Below, in pieces: positions 6,544 to 13,464 of a stretch of DNA of 20,246 bases (position 1 is its first letter; the number at the start of each line of letters is the position of its first letter). Position numbers and translations under genes: made by a program. This stretch comes from Bacillota bacterium (GTDB taxonomy: Bacteria > Bacillota > Clostridia > Lachnospirales > Lachnospiraceae): contig JAEZFH010000213.1 in assembly GCA_023437885.1 (NCBI GenBank), positions 1 to 20,246 of the forward strand, written 5' to 3'. The notes beneath the pieces were generated by a model that was given only the letters and a program-made list of their open reading frames with translations, had not been told where the DNA came from and searched no databases.

Positions 6544-7311
6544 GTGATGGAAAAGGTGAGGATAGGAATTGACTGCGGCTCCGCAGCCTGCAAGGGCATC
6601 CTCCTTCGGGAGGAGGACATCGCCGCAGCCTGTGTAAAGCCTACGGGATGGAGTCCAAGGGAAACCGCACGTGCGGTGCTGGAAGAGCTGCTGCTGCAAG
6701 CGAAAGCGGTCCGGGAGGACGCATATGTTGTTGTAACCGGATATGGCAGGGTTGGAATTGATTTCGCTGATAAAGCAGTGACGGAAATTACCTGCCATGC
6801 GCTGGGAGCGGAATATCTCTTGCCGGGCGTGCGCACCGTTATCGATATCGGCGGGCAGGATTCCAAGGTGATTTCAGTGGAAAACGGCAGGGTGCTGTCC
6901 TTCCAGATGAATGACAAATGTGCTGCCGGAACTGGCCGGTTTTTGGAAATGTCCGCCCACCGTATGGGGGTAGACCTGTCCGGTTTTTCAGAACTGCTGG
7001 AAGCAGGGGAAAGCTGCGCTCTCAGCAGTATGTGTGCGGTATTTGCCGATTCTGAAATTGTATCGCTGCTGGCCTGCGGTAGAAGCAGGGAAGAGGTAGC
7101 GGGAGGAATTGTGCATTCGGTAGCGGCACGGGCGATCGCACTGGCCGGGCGCATTGAATTGCAGTCCCCGATTCTTCTGACAGGGGGATTGGCCGAGCTT
7201 GAGCAGCTACGAATTATACTCGAGCAGCAAATCCAAAAGCCTGTGTTTACATCAACCCTGTCCCGTTTTGCCGGAGCAGTGGGAGCCGCGCGAAAGAGTA
7301 TGAATAAATAA
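6544..7311 (+). CDS. BadF/BadG/HgdC-type ATPase activator of the double-cubane reductase
   Basis: A 255-residue ASKHA-fold ATPase. As a homodimer with one [4Fe-4S] cluster at its interface, this family injects low-potential electrons into its partner on ATP hydrolysis. The N-terminal phosphate loop is RIGIDCGSAACKGILL, the second nucleotide motif is VIDIGGQDSKVI, and the C-terminal motif is ILLTGGLAE. The two cluster cysteines expected per monomer are C126 (NDKCAAGTGRFLE) and C164 (SSMCAVFADSE), 38 residues apart as in HgdC-like proteins. The GTG at 6544 abuts the previous stop and has GGAG 9 nt upstream, so translational coupling is likely; the ATG at 6547 is the alternative start. The electron donor, such as a ferredoxin, is not encoded here. 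Confidence 0.93.
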   Translation: MMEKVRIGIDCGSAACKGILLREEDIAAACVKPTGWSPRETARAVLEELLLQAKAVREDAYVVVTGYGRVGIDFADKAVTEITCHALGAEYLLPGVRTVIDIGGQDSKVISVENGRVLSFQMNDKCAAGTGRFLEMSAHRMGVDLSGFSELLEAGESCALSSMCAVFADSEIVSLLACGRSREEVAGGIVHSVAARAIALAGRIELQSPILLTGGLAELEQLRIILEQQIQKPVFTSTLSRFAGAVGAARKSMNK

Positions 7312-7348
7312 ATAAAGATAATCGGATTTATGGTCCTTATCAGTTTTG

Positions 7349-7390
7349 ACAACCTTGTTTCAGAAAAAATTCTGAAATAAGGTTGTTTTT
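7349..7390 (+). terminator. Strong Rho-independent terminator after the reductase operon
   Basis: ACAACCTTGTTTCAG (7349-7363) pairs with CTGAAATAAGGTTGT (7372-7386), 15 bp with one G-T pair and an 8-nt loop. Five Ts follow at 7386-7390. Confidence 0.93.
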
Positions 7391-7693
7391 GTTATTATAT
7401 GTATATTATCTGCAACTTCCGGCATAAAGTACGGAGCTGTGATATATATGCCTATCTTAGAATGGTTTACTGCGACTATCTTTGTTCATCATATGATTGG
7501 AGGGCTATAAAATTATCGGTAGTAATCAACGGTATTCTATTATATAATATTTGCAGATGAAATGCTTGTATGAGTGATGCTGCGTGTTAAATATTGTGCG
7601 TATGCGCAGTATCGGTATCTTTAGTAAATTGGTATAATTATTTCAGAAAGAATCAGGCAGGGCAGGCGGTGTAAATAAGTCAGTGGACTGCAC
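7391..7693. other. Intergenic stretch without a supported gene
   Basis: AT-rich DNA between the reductase terminator and the promoter of the APH-family gene. A TATAAT at 7633-7638 has no good -35 partner. A 20-codon frame at 7448 (MPILEWF...) has a poorly spaced GGAG and is not called. No RNA gene or repeat was recognised. Confidence 0.5.
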
Positions 7694-7724
7694 TTGACAG
7701 CGAGCTTGTCTTACGTAATATGAT
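7694..7724 (+). promoter_or_regulatory. Probable promoter of the APH-family gene
   Basis: A perfect TTGACA (7694-7699) is followed by TAATAT (7716-7721) at 16 nt, or TATGAT (7719-7724) at 19 nt. It lies about 50 nt ahead of the ATG at 7771. Confidence 0.6.
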
Positions 7725-7770
7725 AAATAAGGGCAAATAAATTCGGAATGCCCATAAGAAAGGTGTTTTC

Positions 7771-8670
7771 ATGGTTGAAATAACGGTACAATTAGTAGAA
7801 AAGCTTATTCAGAGTCAATTCCCGGAATGGTCGCATCTGCCGGTAGAACCGGTTGAGAAGCAAGGCAATGACAATAGGACGTTTCGTCTTGGTAAGGAGA
7901 GGAGCATCCGATTGCCAAGTGCTGAGCGTTATGTGCCGCAAGTAGAGAAGGAATATTACTGGTTACCCATACTAAAGGAATACATCGATTTATCTATTCC
8001 GCTTCCGTTAGCCAAGGGAAGCCCGGGAGAAGGTTATCCCTGGGTTTGGTCTGTCAATCAATGGATTGCCGGAGACTCTGCCAGTAAGAGCAGTGTTAAA
8101 GATTTAAACCGGTTTGCGCTAGACCTGGCACTATTTTTAAAACAGTTCCAGTCAATTGACAGTTCAGAGGGGCCTCGGGCCGGACAGCATAACTTTTTCC
8201 GCGGAGGTTCTATTTCAGTCTACGACAAGGAAACAAAAGCAGCTATTCAAAATACAAAGAGTATATTTGATGAAACAACGGCTTTAGAAATCTGGAATAA
8301 AGCACTGCAATCCCAGTGGAAGGAAAGGCCGGTATGGGTCCATGGGGATATCGCTCCGGGAAATTTATTAGTCAATCGGGAAGGAAGCCTTTCCGGCGTT
8401 ATAGATTTTGGAATACTTGGTGTGGGTGATCCGTCCTGCGATTTAGCAATGGCATGGACTTTCTTTGATGATGAGAGCAGAAGGGTATTCAAGAAAGCTA
8501 TGGATATGGATGAAGGAACCTGGGACAGAGGAAGAGGCTGGGCTCTTTGGAAGGCCTTGATTACCTATGATTGGTTATGCAAGGAGGATCCGGAAAAGGC
8601 ATCGGAGGTGGAGCAGGTGATTGACGCTATTTTCAAGGATTATAGAAACGCAATTAATCGATGGGCTTGA
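7771..8670 (+). CDS. Aminoglycoside phosphotransferase (APH) family protein
   Basis: A 299-residue protein-kinase-fold phosphotransferase. The catalytic loop is WVHGDIAPGNLLV, with H191-G192-D193 giving the catalytic Asp and N198 a metal ligand. The metal-binding triad is D212-F213-G214 in GVIDFGILGVGDPSCDLAMAW. The N-terminal lobe contains NRTFRLGKERSIRLPS (residues 35-50), where the strand normally bearing the ATP-binding Lys reads RSIRLP. The hydrophobic hinge is VNQWIAG. The length is normal for the chromosomal APH-like proteins of Firmicutes. The substrate cannot be told from sequence: these include antibiotic kinases and housekeeping small-molecule kinases, so resistance should not be assumed. 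AGAAAGGTG precedes the ATG. It stands alone, with its own promoter. Confidence 0.88.
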   Translation: MVEITVQLVEKLIQSQFPEWSHLPVEPVEKQGNDNRTFRLGKERSIRLPSAERYVPQVEKEYYWLPILKEYIDLSIPLPLAKGSPGEGYPWVWSVNQWIAGDSASKSSVKDLNRFALDLALFLKQFQSIDSSEGPRAGQHNFFRGGSISVYDKETKAAIQNTKSIFDETTALEIWNKALQSQWKERPVWVHGDIAPGNLLVNREGSLSGVIDFGILGVGDPSCDLAMAWTFFDDESRRVFKKAMDMDEGTWDRGRGWALWKALITYDWLCKEDPEKASEVEQVIDAIFKDYRNAINRWA

Positions 8671-8738
8671 AGAATAACTGTAAACGTCTTCGATTATCGC
8701 GTTATGTGTTGATACAGATATCATAAGGGAGGAATAAA

Positions 8739-9248
8739 ATGAAAAGAGTATATCGTATTTTAATGATAGTACATGCATTTGTAGGAATTGGTGCTATGGG
8801 AGGGGGACTAATGGCGATTCTCAATCCGCAGGGTCCCGCAGGAATGCCTACGGATGTACTGCAAAATTCCCCGTTCAGCAATTTTCTGATTCCCGGAATC
8901 ATTCTCTTTGCTGTAATCGGCCTTGGGAATGTCCTTGCATCAATTACCGTTTTGTTGAAATCAAAATACCAAGGCTATATCAGCAACATTTTTAGTTGGG
9001 CTTTAGTGATATGGATCATCGTACAGTGCATTATGCTCCGCTCCATCGTTTTTCTTCATGTTCTGTATTTGATCATAGGGCTGGTGGAAGCCTTCTTATC
9101 GTTTTTGATATTATTAAATCAGCAGTTGTTTCCGGCCGCCATCGTCTTTCATATCACGAAATATGCAAGCAGGAAATTCCCGGATAATAAGCTGATCAAG
9201 TATATAGTAAGGATGGAGGGAATCATCTGTGAGAGATTTGTAGTTTAA
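8739..9248 (+). CDS. Four-helix integral membrane protein of unknown function
   Basis: A 169-residue protein with about four membrane helices: residues 7-27 (MIVHAFVGIGAMGGGLMAIL), 49-73 (FLIPGIILFAVIGLGNVLAS), 80-105 (ISNIFSWALVIWIIVQ) and 106-128 (LYLIIGLVEAFLSFLILL). The Gly-rich first helix and the loop NPQGPAGMPTDVLQNSPFSNF between helices 1 and 2 are the most distinctive parts. A basic tail of about 40 residues follows the last helix and is probably cytoplasmic. GGGAGGA lies 5 nt before the ATG. It follows the APH-family gene by 68 nt with no terminator, so co-transcription is possible. No function recognised. Confidence 0.78.
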   Translation: MKRVYRILMIVHAFVGIGAMGGGLMAILNPQGPAGMPTDVLQNSPFSNFLIPGIILFAVIGLGNVLASITVLLKSKYQGYISNIFSWALVIWIIVQCIMLRSIVFLHVLYLIIGLVEAFLSFLILLNQQLFPAAIVFHITKYASRKFPDNKLIKYIVRMEGIICERFVV

Positions 9249-9308
9249 AGGAAGTATGCCAGCGAAGGGTAAGGGGATATCTTCTTAAGTACCGGAAGGA
9301 GTTGCAGT

Positions 9309-9899
9309 ATGAAAGTTAATTTGTTGCTATTTGATGGTTTTGAAACCTTAGATGCCTTTGGTCCCGTCGAGCTGTTCGGACAGCTTGATGGATATGAATT
9401 GAATTATTATTCTATAACAGGCGGAAATATTGTAAGCGCCCATAATACGGTGGTAAGCACGGAAATCATAGCAGGTGCACCCAAGGACAGCATTCTGATT
9501 ATTCCCGGAGGAAGAATTACCAGAACCCTGGTACATGATGAAGTCTTTATTCATACGCTGGCGGAGGCGGCGAAGCAGTCACGCTATTGCCTCTCAGTAT
9601 GTACGGGTTCGGCATTGCTGGCGAAGACCGGTCTTCTGTACGGGAGAAAGGCCACTTCAAACAAGAAGGCTTTTTCCTGGGTTACCTCTCTTAATTCCGC
9701 GGTTCATTGGGTCAGAAAGGCCCGGTGGGTTACCGACGGTAAATATTATACCTCTTCGGGAGTATCGGCAGGAATGGATATGACCCTTGGCTTTATCCGG
9801 GATTGCTTCGGTGAGGAGAGAGCCCTTACAATAGCCAGACATATCGAATATCGTTGGAATTCCGATAATACGGAGGATGATTTTGCAGGAGAGGAATAG
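9309..9899 (+). CDS. DJ-1/PfpI family protein
   Basis: A 196-residue member of the DJ-1/PfpI class I glutamine amidotransferase-like family, probably cytoplasmic. The N-terminus (LLLFDGFETLDAFGPVELFG) has the D15 and E21 positions used by the isonitrile-hydratase-like subgroup. The nucleophile elbow is SVCTGSALLAKTGLL with Cys98 followed by Thr99. Late motifs are ATSNKKAFSWV, YYTSSGVSAGMDMTLGFI and ARHIEYRW. The Cys-Thr pair and D15 favour a hydratase-like or stress-response enzyme, but members are hard to assign and the AraC-type regulators that share this fold are excluded by the lack of a helix-turn-helix tail. GGAAGGA lies 8 nt ahead of the ATG, and the preceding gene ends 60 nt upstream. 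Confidence 0.9.
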   Translation: MKVNLLLFDGFETLDAFGPVELFGQLDGYELNYYSITGGNIVSAHNTVVSTEIIAGAPKDSILIIPGGRITRTLVHDEVFIHTLAEAAKQSRYCLSVCTGSALLAKTGLLYGRKATSNKKAFSWVTSLNSAVHWVRKARWVTDGKYYTSSGVSAGMDMTLGFIRDCFGEERALTIARHIEYRWNSDNTEDDFAGEE

Positions 9900-10055
9900 C
9901 ATCATCGTACAATCCCGGTTTGTGGAAGGAAGGGAGGCCTGTTTTTGCGCGGGTTAGGTATTCGGGCGGAGGGCAGCCGCTTGTACCATGAAACAGAATG
10001 ACTATCATAGGCAGACCTTTTTGCAGACTATTTTAATGAAAGGAAGACTTCCGTA

Positions 10056-10697
10056 ATGGATCATAATATTAGCTGGTATACCGAGAAGCAGCTGGAAAGA
10101 ACCATAGCCGGCTTAAACAGACGCAATATGGCCGGTTTCTTTGTACAGGAGGAGCAGGAGCTGATGAAACTGCTGGCCGGGCTCATTGAGGCTAACTCCG
10201 TCGTTGGCGTTGGAGATTCCGTGACATTGCATGAGACAGGAGTGCTGGAGTTCCTGCGCAGCGGCAGCTTCCGGTTTTTGGACAAGTATCGGGAAGGGAT
10301 TACTAAGGATGAGAAAAGGCAGATTTATCTTCAGAACTTTTCAGCGGATACTTTTCTGTGCAGCACCAATGCGCTGACAGAGGATGGCGAGCTCTATAAT
10401 ATTGATGGGAACGGAAGCAGGGTGGCACCGATGCTTTATGGACCCCGGCAGGTTATCGTTATCACAGGCATCAACAAAATCGTCAGAAGTATCGAAGAGG
10501 CAGAGCAAAGGGTGAGGCAGTATGCCGCTCCTCTGGATGCGAAGAGATTGAATAAAAAAACGCCCTGCACAGCCTTGGGCTATTGCGTGGACTGTAAAAG
10601 CCCCGAACGGATCTGCAATGATGTTACTGTTATCCGGGGCCAATTCATAAAAGATAGAATTAAAGTAATCCTTGTGGGCAAGCAGTTAGGATATTAA
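10056..10697 (+). CDS. LUD-domain (LutC/YkgG-like) protein with a four-Cys tail
   Basis: A 213-residue protein of the LUD (former DUF162) family, related to LutC of the lactate-utilisation complex. Motifs are VVGVGDSVTLHETGV (residues 49-63), STNALTEDGELYNIDGNGSR (107-126) and QVIVITGINKIV. Unlike plain LutC it has a cysteine cluster near the end: C171-x5-C177-x2-C180-x6-C187, which could bind an Fe-S cluster or zinc. No LutA or LutB partner gene is present, so a lactate-oxidising role is not supported; many stand-alone LUD proteins have unknown jobs. AGGAAG lies 9 nt before the ATG. It converges with aroE across only 20 nt. Confidence 0.88.
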   Translation: MDHNISWYTEKQLERTIAGLNRRNMAGFFVQEEQELMKLLAGLIEANSVVGVGDSVTLHETGVLEFLRSGSFRFLDKYREGITKDEKRQIYLQNFSADTFLCSTNALTEDGELYNIDGNGSRVAPMLYGPRQVIVITGINKIVRSIEEAEQRVRQYAAPLDAKRLNKKTPCTALGYCVDCKSPERICNDVTVIRGQFIKDRIKVILVGKQLGY

Positions 10698-10717
10698 TCC
10701 GCATAGGCCCATGTCTG

Positions 10718-11488
10718 CTATTGATTTTTCAGAGTCTGCAGTAAATAGCAATAGGTGTCCTCAATCACGGTATCTTCCAGCTTCCGGTCCAGGAAGTATT
10801 CGATTGCCTGCTTTGCCTGAGCTACCAGCATCATGAGCCCTGTGATCCCCTTCATTCCCAGTGCCTCCGCTTGCCTGGTGAGCCTGGTCTCCAGCGGATT
10901 GAAAATGGCGTCCACTACAGCCGTACATTGGGTAAATGGGGTCAGATCAAGGGGGGAAGCCTCTGTCTTAGGGTACATCCCCAGAGGGGTGGTATTGACA
11001 ATTACCTGGGCATCAAGGTGGTTCCCATAGCATTCCTCGTAGGATATCGCATCCTGCGCACTTTGCCGGCTGACCACCAGGACCTGGGAGGCTCCAAGAT
11101 GGTTCAGCACCGCACGGACCGTATGGGAGGTGCCTCCGCTGCCAAGGATCAGGCATTTTCTGCCGGCTATTTTTATCTCATTGTATTCCAGCATGTACCG
11201 GAAGCCGAAGAAGTCGGTATTGTATCCGATGGAGCGTCCGCCGCGCTTTACAATCGTATTCACGGCGCCGATTTCCTTCGCCAGGGGGTCCAGTTCATCC
11301 AGATAGGGGATGACAGCTTGTTTATAGGGAATGGTCACATTGATTGCGGTAAAATCCTTCCGTTCCATGAAGGTTAGAAACTCCTCTTTCGATAAGGGAA
11401 TTAAGTCATAATTGTATTCTGCAATTCTCTCATGAATTAGCTTTGAATAGCTGTGTCCTAATTTCTCTCCGATCAAACCGTATTTCAT
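10718..11488 (-). CDS. aroE: Shikimate dehydrogenase
   Basis: This enzyme reduces 3-dehydroshikimate to shikimate with NADPH in the aromatic amino acid pathway, in the cytoplasm. The 256-residue product starts MKYGLIGEKLGHSYSKLIHE, with the substrate-binding Ser pair S13/S15. NVTIPYK carries the catalytic Lys56, GAVNTIV is conserved, and GYNTDFFGF carries the catalytic Asp92. The NADP loop is LGSGGTSHTVRAVL, followed by NTTPLGMYP and the C-terminal GITGLMMLVAQAKQAIEYF. The start at 11488 is chosen because the protein then begins like other AroE; AAGGA lies about 9 nt upstream. An in-frame start at 11545 would add 19 residues with no family match. It is a single gene, convergent with the LUD gene. 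Confidence 0.95.
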   Translation of the reverse strand: MKYGLIGEKLGHSYSKLIHERIAEYNYDLIPLSKEEFLTFMERKDFTAINVTIPYKQAVIPYLDELDPLAKEIGAVNTIVKRGGRSIGYNTDFFGFRYMLEYNEIKIAGRKCLILGSGGTSHTVRAVLNHLGASQVLVVSRQSAQDAISYEECYGNHLDAQVIVNTTPLGMYPKTEASPLDLTPFTQCTAVVDAIFNPLETRLTRQAEALGMKGITGLMMLVAQAKQAIEYFLDRKLEDTVIEDTYCYLLQTLKNQ

Positions 11489-11790
11489 TGTCCCATCCTT
11501 TCTGATATCCCTAATTCCTGCCTGCTGTGCTGATATCTGTACCATCGTGTGTTGCTGCCGCCGGGTGATCCGGTATCCTGCTTGCTTATTGCCTATAAAA
11601 TACTTTAATGTATAGAATAATATAGAACACAGGAATATGCAATTTATTTCTCGGGAATAAGCAAAAGATCTCCGAAATTATTCTTTAGCGTTTCCTATGA
11701 ATGAGCCGCATAATTTTATTCCCGGAAGAATATCTTGTTTTAGCGGATGATGGATAAGCCATCGATTGGAAGCAGATGGGGGAATAGAGA
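11489..11790. other. Divergent intergenic region between aroE and spoIIIAA
   Basis: About 300 nt of AT-rich DNA that should hold the promoters of both divergent genes. On the plus strand TTGCCT (11589-11594) and TAGAAT (11613-11618), 18 nt apart, make a weak sigma-A-like candidate; no clear sigma-E-type site, expected for a sporulation gene, was recognised. CGGGAATA near 11652 recurs inverted as TATTCCCG near 11718, but the loop is long. Confidence 0.4.
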
Positions 11791-12747
11791 ATGGGCACGA
11801 AGGACGAACTGTTAAAAATATTATCGCTGAAGCTGCGTACGGTATTCGGTAAACTGAATATTGATTTTGATAAGCTGCAGGAAATCCGCCTTCGAATCAA
11901 TGCGCCGCTTTTAGTTATCTATTGTAATCGGGAAGCCTTTATCACGGAGGAAGCCAAATTGGCGGACGGCCCTGCGGAGGCAATTTTTGTTACCCGGAAT
12001 GAGATTCGGGAGACTATGGAGTACATAAGCAATTATTCCCTGTACGCCTTTGAGGAAGAGATCCGGCAGGGCTTTATCACCATTAATGGCGGTCACCGCA
12101 TTGGGATTGCCGGTAAGATTATTGTGGAGGATGATGTGATCAAGGCAATGAAGCACATTTCCTTTATTAATGTACGCCTTGCACATCAGGTTAAGGGATG
12201 TGCGGACCGGGTCTTACCCCATATCATTAACCAGCAGGCGCGGGGCATCTACCACACTCTGATCATCTCGCCGCCAAGATGTGGAAAGACAACCCTTTTG
12301 CGCGATATTATCCGGCAGTTATCCAATGGCAGCAGCCAGCTTGGGGGAATGAGCGTCGGGGTGGTGGATGAACGTTCGGAAATCGGCGCCTGCTATATGG
12401 GAACACCGCAGAATGAGCTTGGAATCCGGACGGATATTCTGGATTGCTGTCCGAAGGCCAAGGGGATGCTGATGCTGATCCGCTCCATGTCACCCCAGGT
12501 GATAGCGGTGGATGAGCTGGGCTCCAAGGAGGAACTGGAAGCGATTGATTATGTGATCGGCTGCGGCTGCAAGCTGATTGCAACGGTCCATGGTAGTTCC
12601 ATCGAGGATGTCAGGAATAAGCCTGTGCTGGGAGAGCTGCTGGAGAAGCGGCTGTTTGAACGTTATATCATATTAAGCAATGTCAAGGGGATCGGACACC
12701 TAGAGGAGATTTACGACATGCACTGGAAACAGTTGTACCATTCCTGA
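11791..12747 (+). CDS. spoIIIAA: Stage III sporulation protein AA
   Basis: SpoIIIAA is the mother-cell ATPase of the SpoIIIA-SpoIIQ channel that supports forespore development after engulfment; it resembles type II/IV secretion ATPases. The 318-residue protein looks complete. The N-terminal domain has LQEIRLRINAPLLVIY (29-44) and ISNYSLYAFEEEIRQGFITI (79-98), followed by GGHRIGIAGK. Walker A is SPPRCGKTTLLRD (160-172), VVDERSEI comes next, and Walker B is VIAVDELGS; ATVHGSS and LLEKRLFERYI follow. GGGGGAA precedes the ATG. Normally spoIIIAB-AH follow directly; here a nitroreductase and a glycosidase follow instead, so this copy is isolated within the window. Confidence 0.95.
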   Translation: MGTKDELLKILSLKLRTVFGKLNIDFDKLQEIRLRINAPLLVIYCNREAFITEEAKLADGPAEAIFVTRNEIRETMEYISNYSLYAFEEEIRQGFITINGGHRIGIAGKIIVEDDVIKAMKHISFINVRLAHQVKGCADRVLPHIINQQARGIYHTLIISPPRCGKTTLLRDIIRQLSNGSSQLGGMSVGVVDERSEIGACYMGTPQNELGIRTDILDCCPKAKGMLMLIRSMSPQVIAVDELGSKEELEAIDYVIGCGCKLIATVHGSSIEDVRNKPVLGELLEKRLFERYIILSNVKGIGHLEEIYDMHWKQLYHS

Positions 12748-12785
12748 CATAAGCAGAAATATATGCATAAGATAGGAGGAAGAAT

Positions 12786-13328
12786 ATGGATATTCAACAA
12801 TTGATGAGGGAAAGAGTAAGTTACCGCGGGGAATTTCAGAGCACCCCGGTACCGAGACAGGAGCTGAGGATGATTATGGAGGCAGGGCTGGCTGCACCGT
12901 CTGGGTGCAATAAGCAGACTACCAGCCTGATTGCCGTTGACGAACCCGAACTGCTGGCAAAGTTGAAAAAATCAATTGATCCGCCGATTTGCGAAACAGC
13001 GCCTGCGATGATTATTGTCCTGACGAGGCGGATTTACGCTTATCGGAAGAAGTGCTACAGCATACAGGATTATTCTGCGGCAATTGAGAATATGCTGCTG
13101 ACCATCACCGCGATGGGTTATCAGAGCTGTTGGTATGAAGGCCATATAACAGATGATGATAATATTGGCCGGAAGTTGGCGGATATCCTCGGAGTTCCGG
13201 GAGATTATGATGTAGTTTGTGTGCTTCCCGTCGGATACGCAGCGGAAGCAGCTGTGAGAGCGAAGAAGAAGCTCTTTGAAGAACGTGCCTGGTTTAACGG
13301 GTTCGGGAAGTCAGCTGATAGGGAATAA
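12786..13328 (+). CDS. Nitroreductase-family FMN protein
   Basis: A 180-residue nitroreductase-fold flavoprotein. The start RERVSYRGEFQSTPVP.QEL resembles the FMN-phosphate-binding segment of the family (RxSxRxF), but the second Arg is followed by GEF. EAGLAAPSGCNKQTTSLIAV is the usual AP-S/G-xNxQ motif. DYSAAIENMLLTITAMGYQSCWYEG is the central helix pair, and VPGDYDVVCVLPVGY is the last conserved strand. It lacks long insertions, fitting small FMN-dependent NAD(P)H oxidoreductases; the substrate cannot be predicted. AGGAGGA lies 5 nt before the ATG. The gene follows spoIIIAA by 38 nt with no terminator, so transcriptional linkage is possible though functionally unexpected. Confidence 0.87.
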   Translation: MDIQQLMRERVSYRGEFQSTPVPRQELRMIMEAGLAAPSGCNKQTTSLIAVDEPELLAKLKKSIDPPICETAPAMIIVLTRRIYAYRKKCYSIQDYSAAIENMLLTITAMGYQSCWYEGHITDDDNIGRKLADILGVPGDYDVVCVLPVGYAAEAAVRAKKKLFEERAWFNGFGKSADRE

Positions 13329-13464
13329 CAGTCTTTGTGCAAGAAGTCTAAGAAAGCTTGATTGACTATAATATATTACACCATTTTGTAAAATTATACC
13401 CTACCTATTTGTACGAAATTCAGTAATAATATAGTAATAACATATATTATGAGGGAGGTATATT
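13329..13464 (+). promoter_or_regulatory. AT-rich leader of the GH3-GH30 gene
   Basis: This stretch must contain the promoter and leader of the large glycosidase gene. A TATAAT lies at 13367-13372 and TTGACT at 13362-13367, but they overlap and neither has a well-spaced partner. AGTAATA is repeated at 13422 and 13433. The ribosome binding site GAGGGAGG (13451-13458) is strong. Confidence 0.35.

Noticed and set aside
6480..7352. A 290-codon minus-strand open frame opposite the ATPase activator gene
   Set aside because: The plus strand encodes a clear ASKHA ATPase with all motifs. The minus frame gives a Ser-rich, low-complexity protein with no family signal and is a shadow.
7448..7510. 20-codon frame starting MPILEWF in the gap after the reductase operon
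   Set aside because: The only ribosome binding site (GGAG at 7433-7436) is 11 nt away, and the peptide has no recognisable features.
9927..10002. GGGAGG followed by a TTG and a 19-codon frame ahead of the LUD gene
   Set aside because: Too short, with a rare start and no similarity; more likely chance in a 156-nt spacer.
10056..10697. LUD gene as part of a lactate-utilisation (lutABC) operon
   Set aside because: No LutA- or LutB-like gene is adjacent; neighbours are a DJ-1-like gene and a convergent aroE.
1043..11790. The accessory block between efp and spoIIIAA as a mobile element or genomic island
   Set aside because: No integrase, transposase, tRNA end, direct repeats or sharp composition break were seen, so only broken synteny is claimed.
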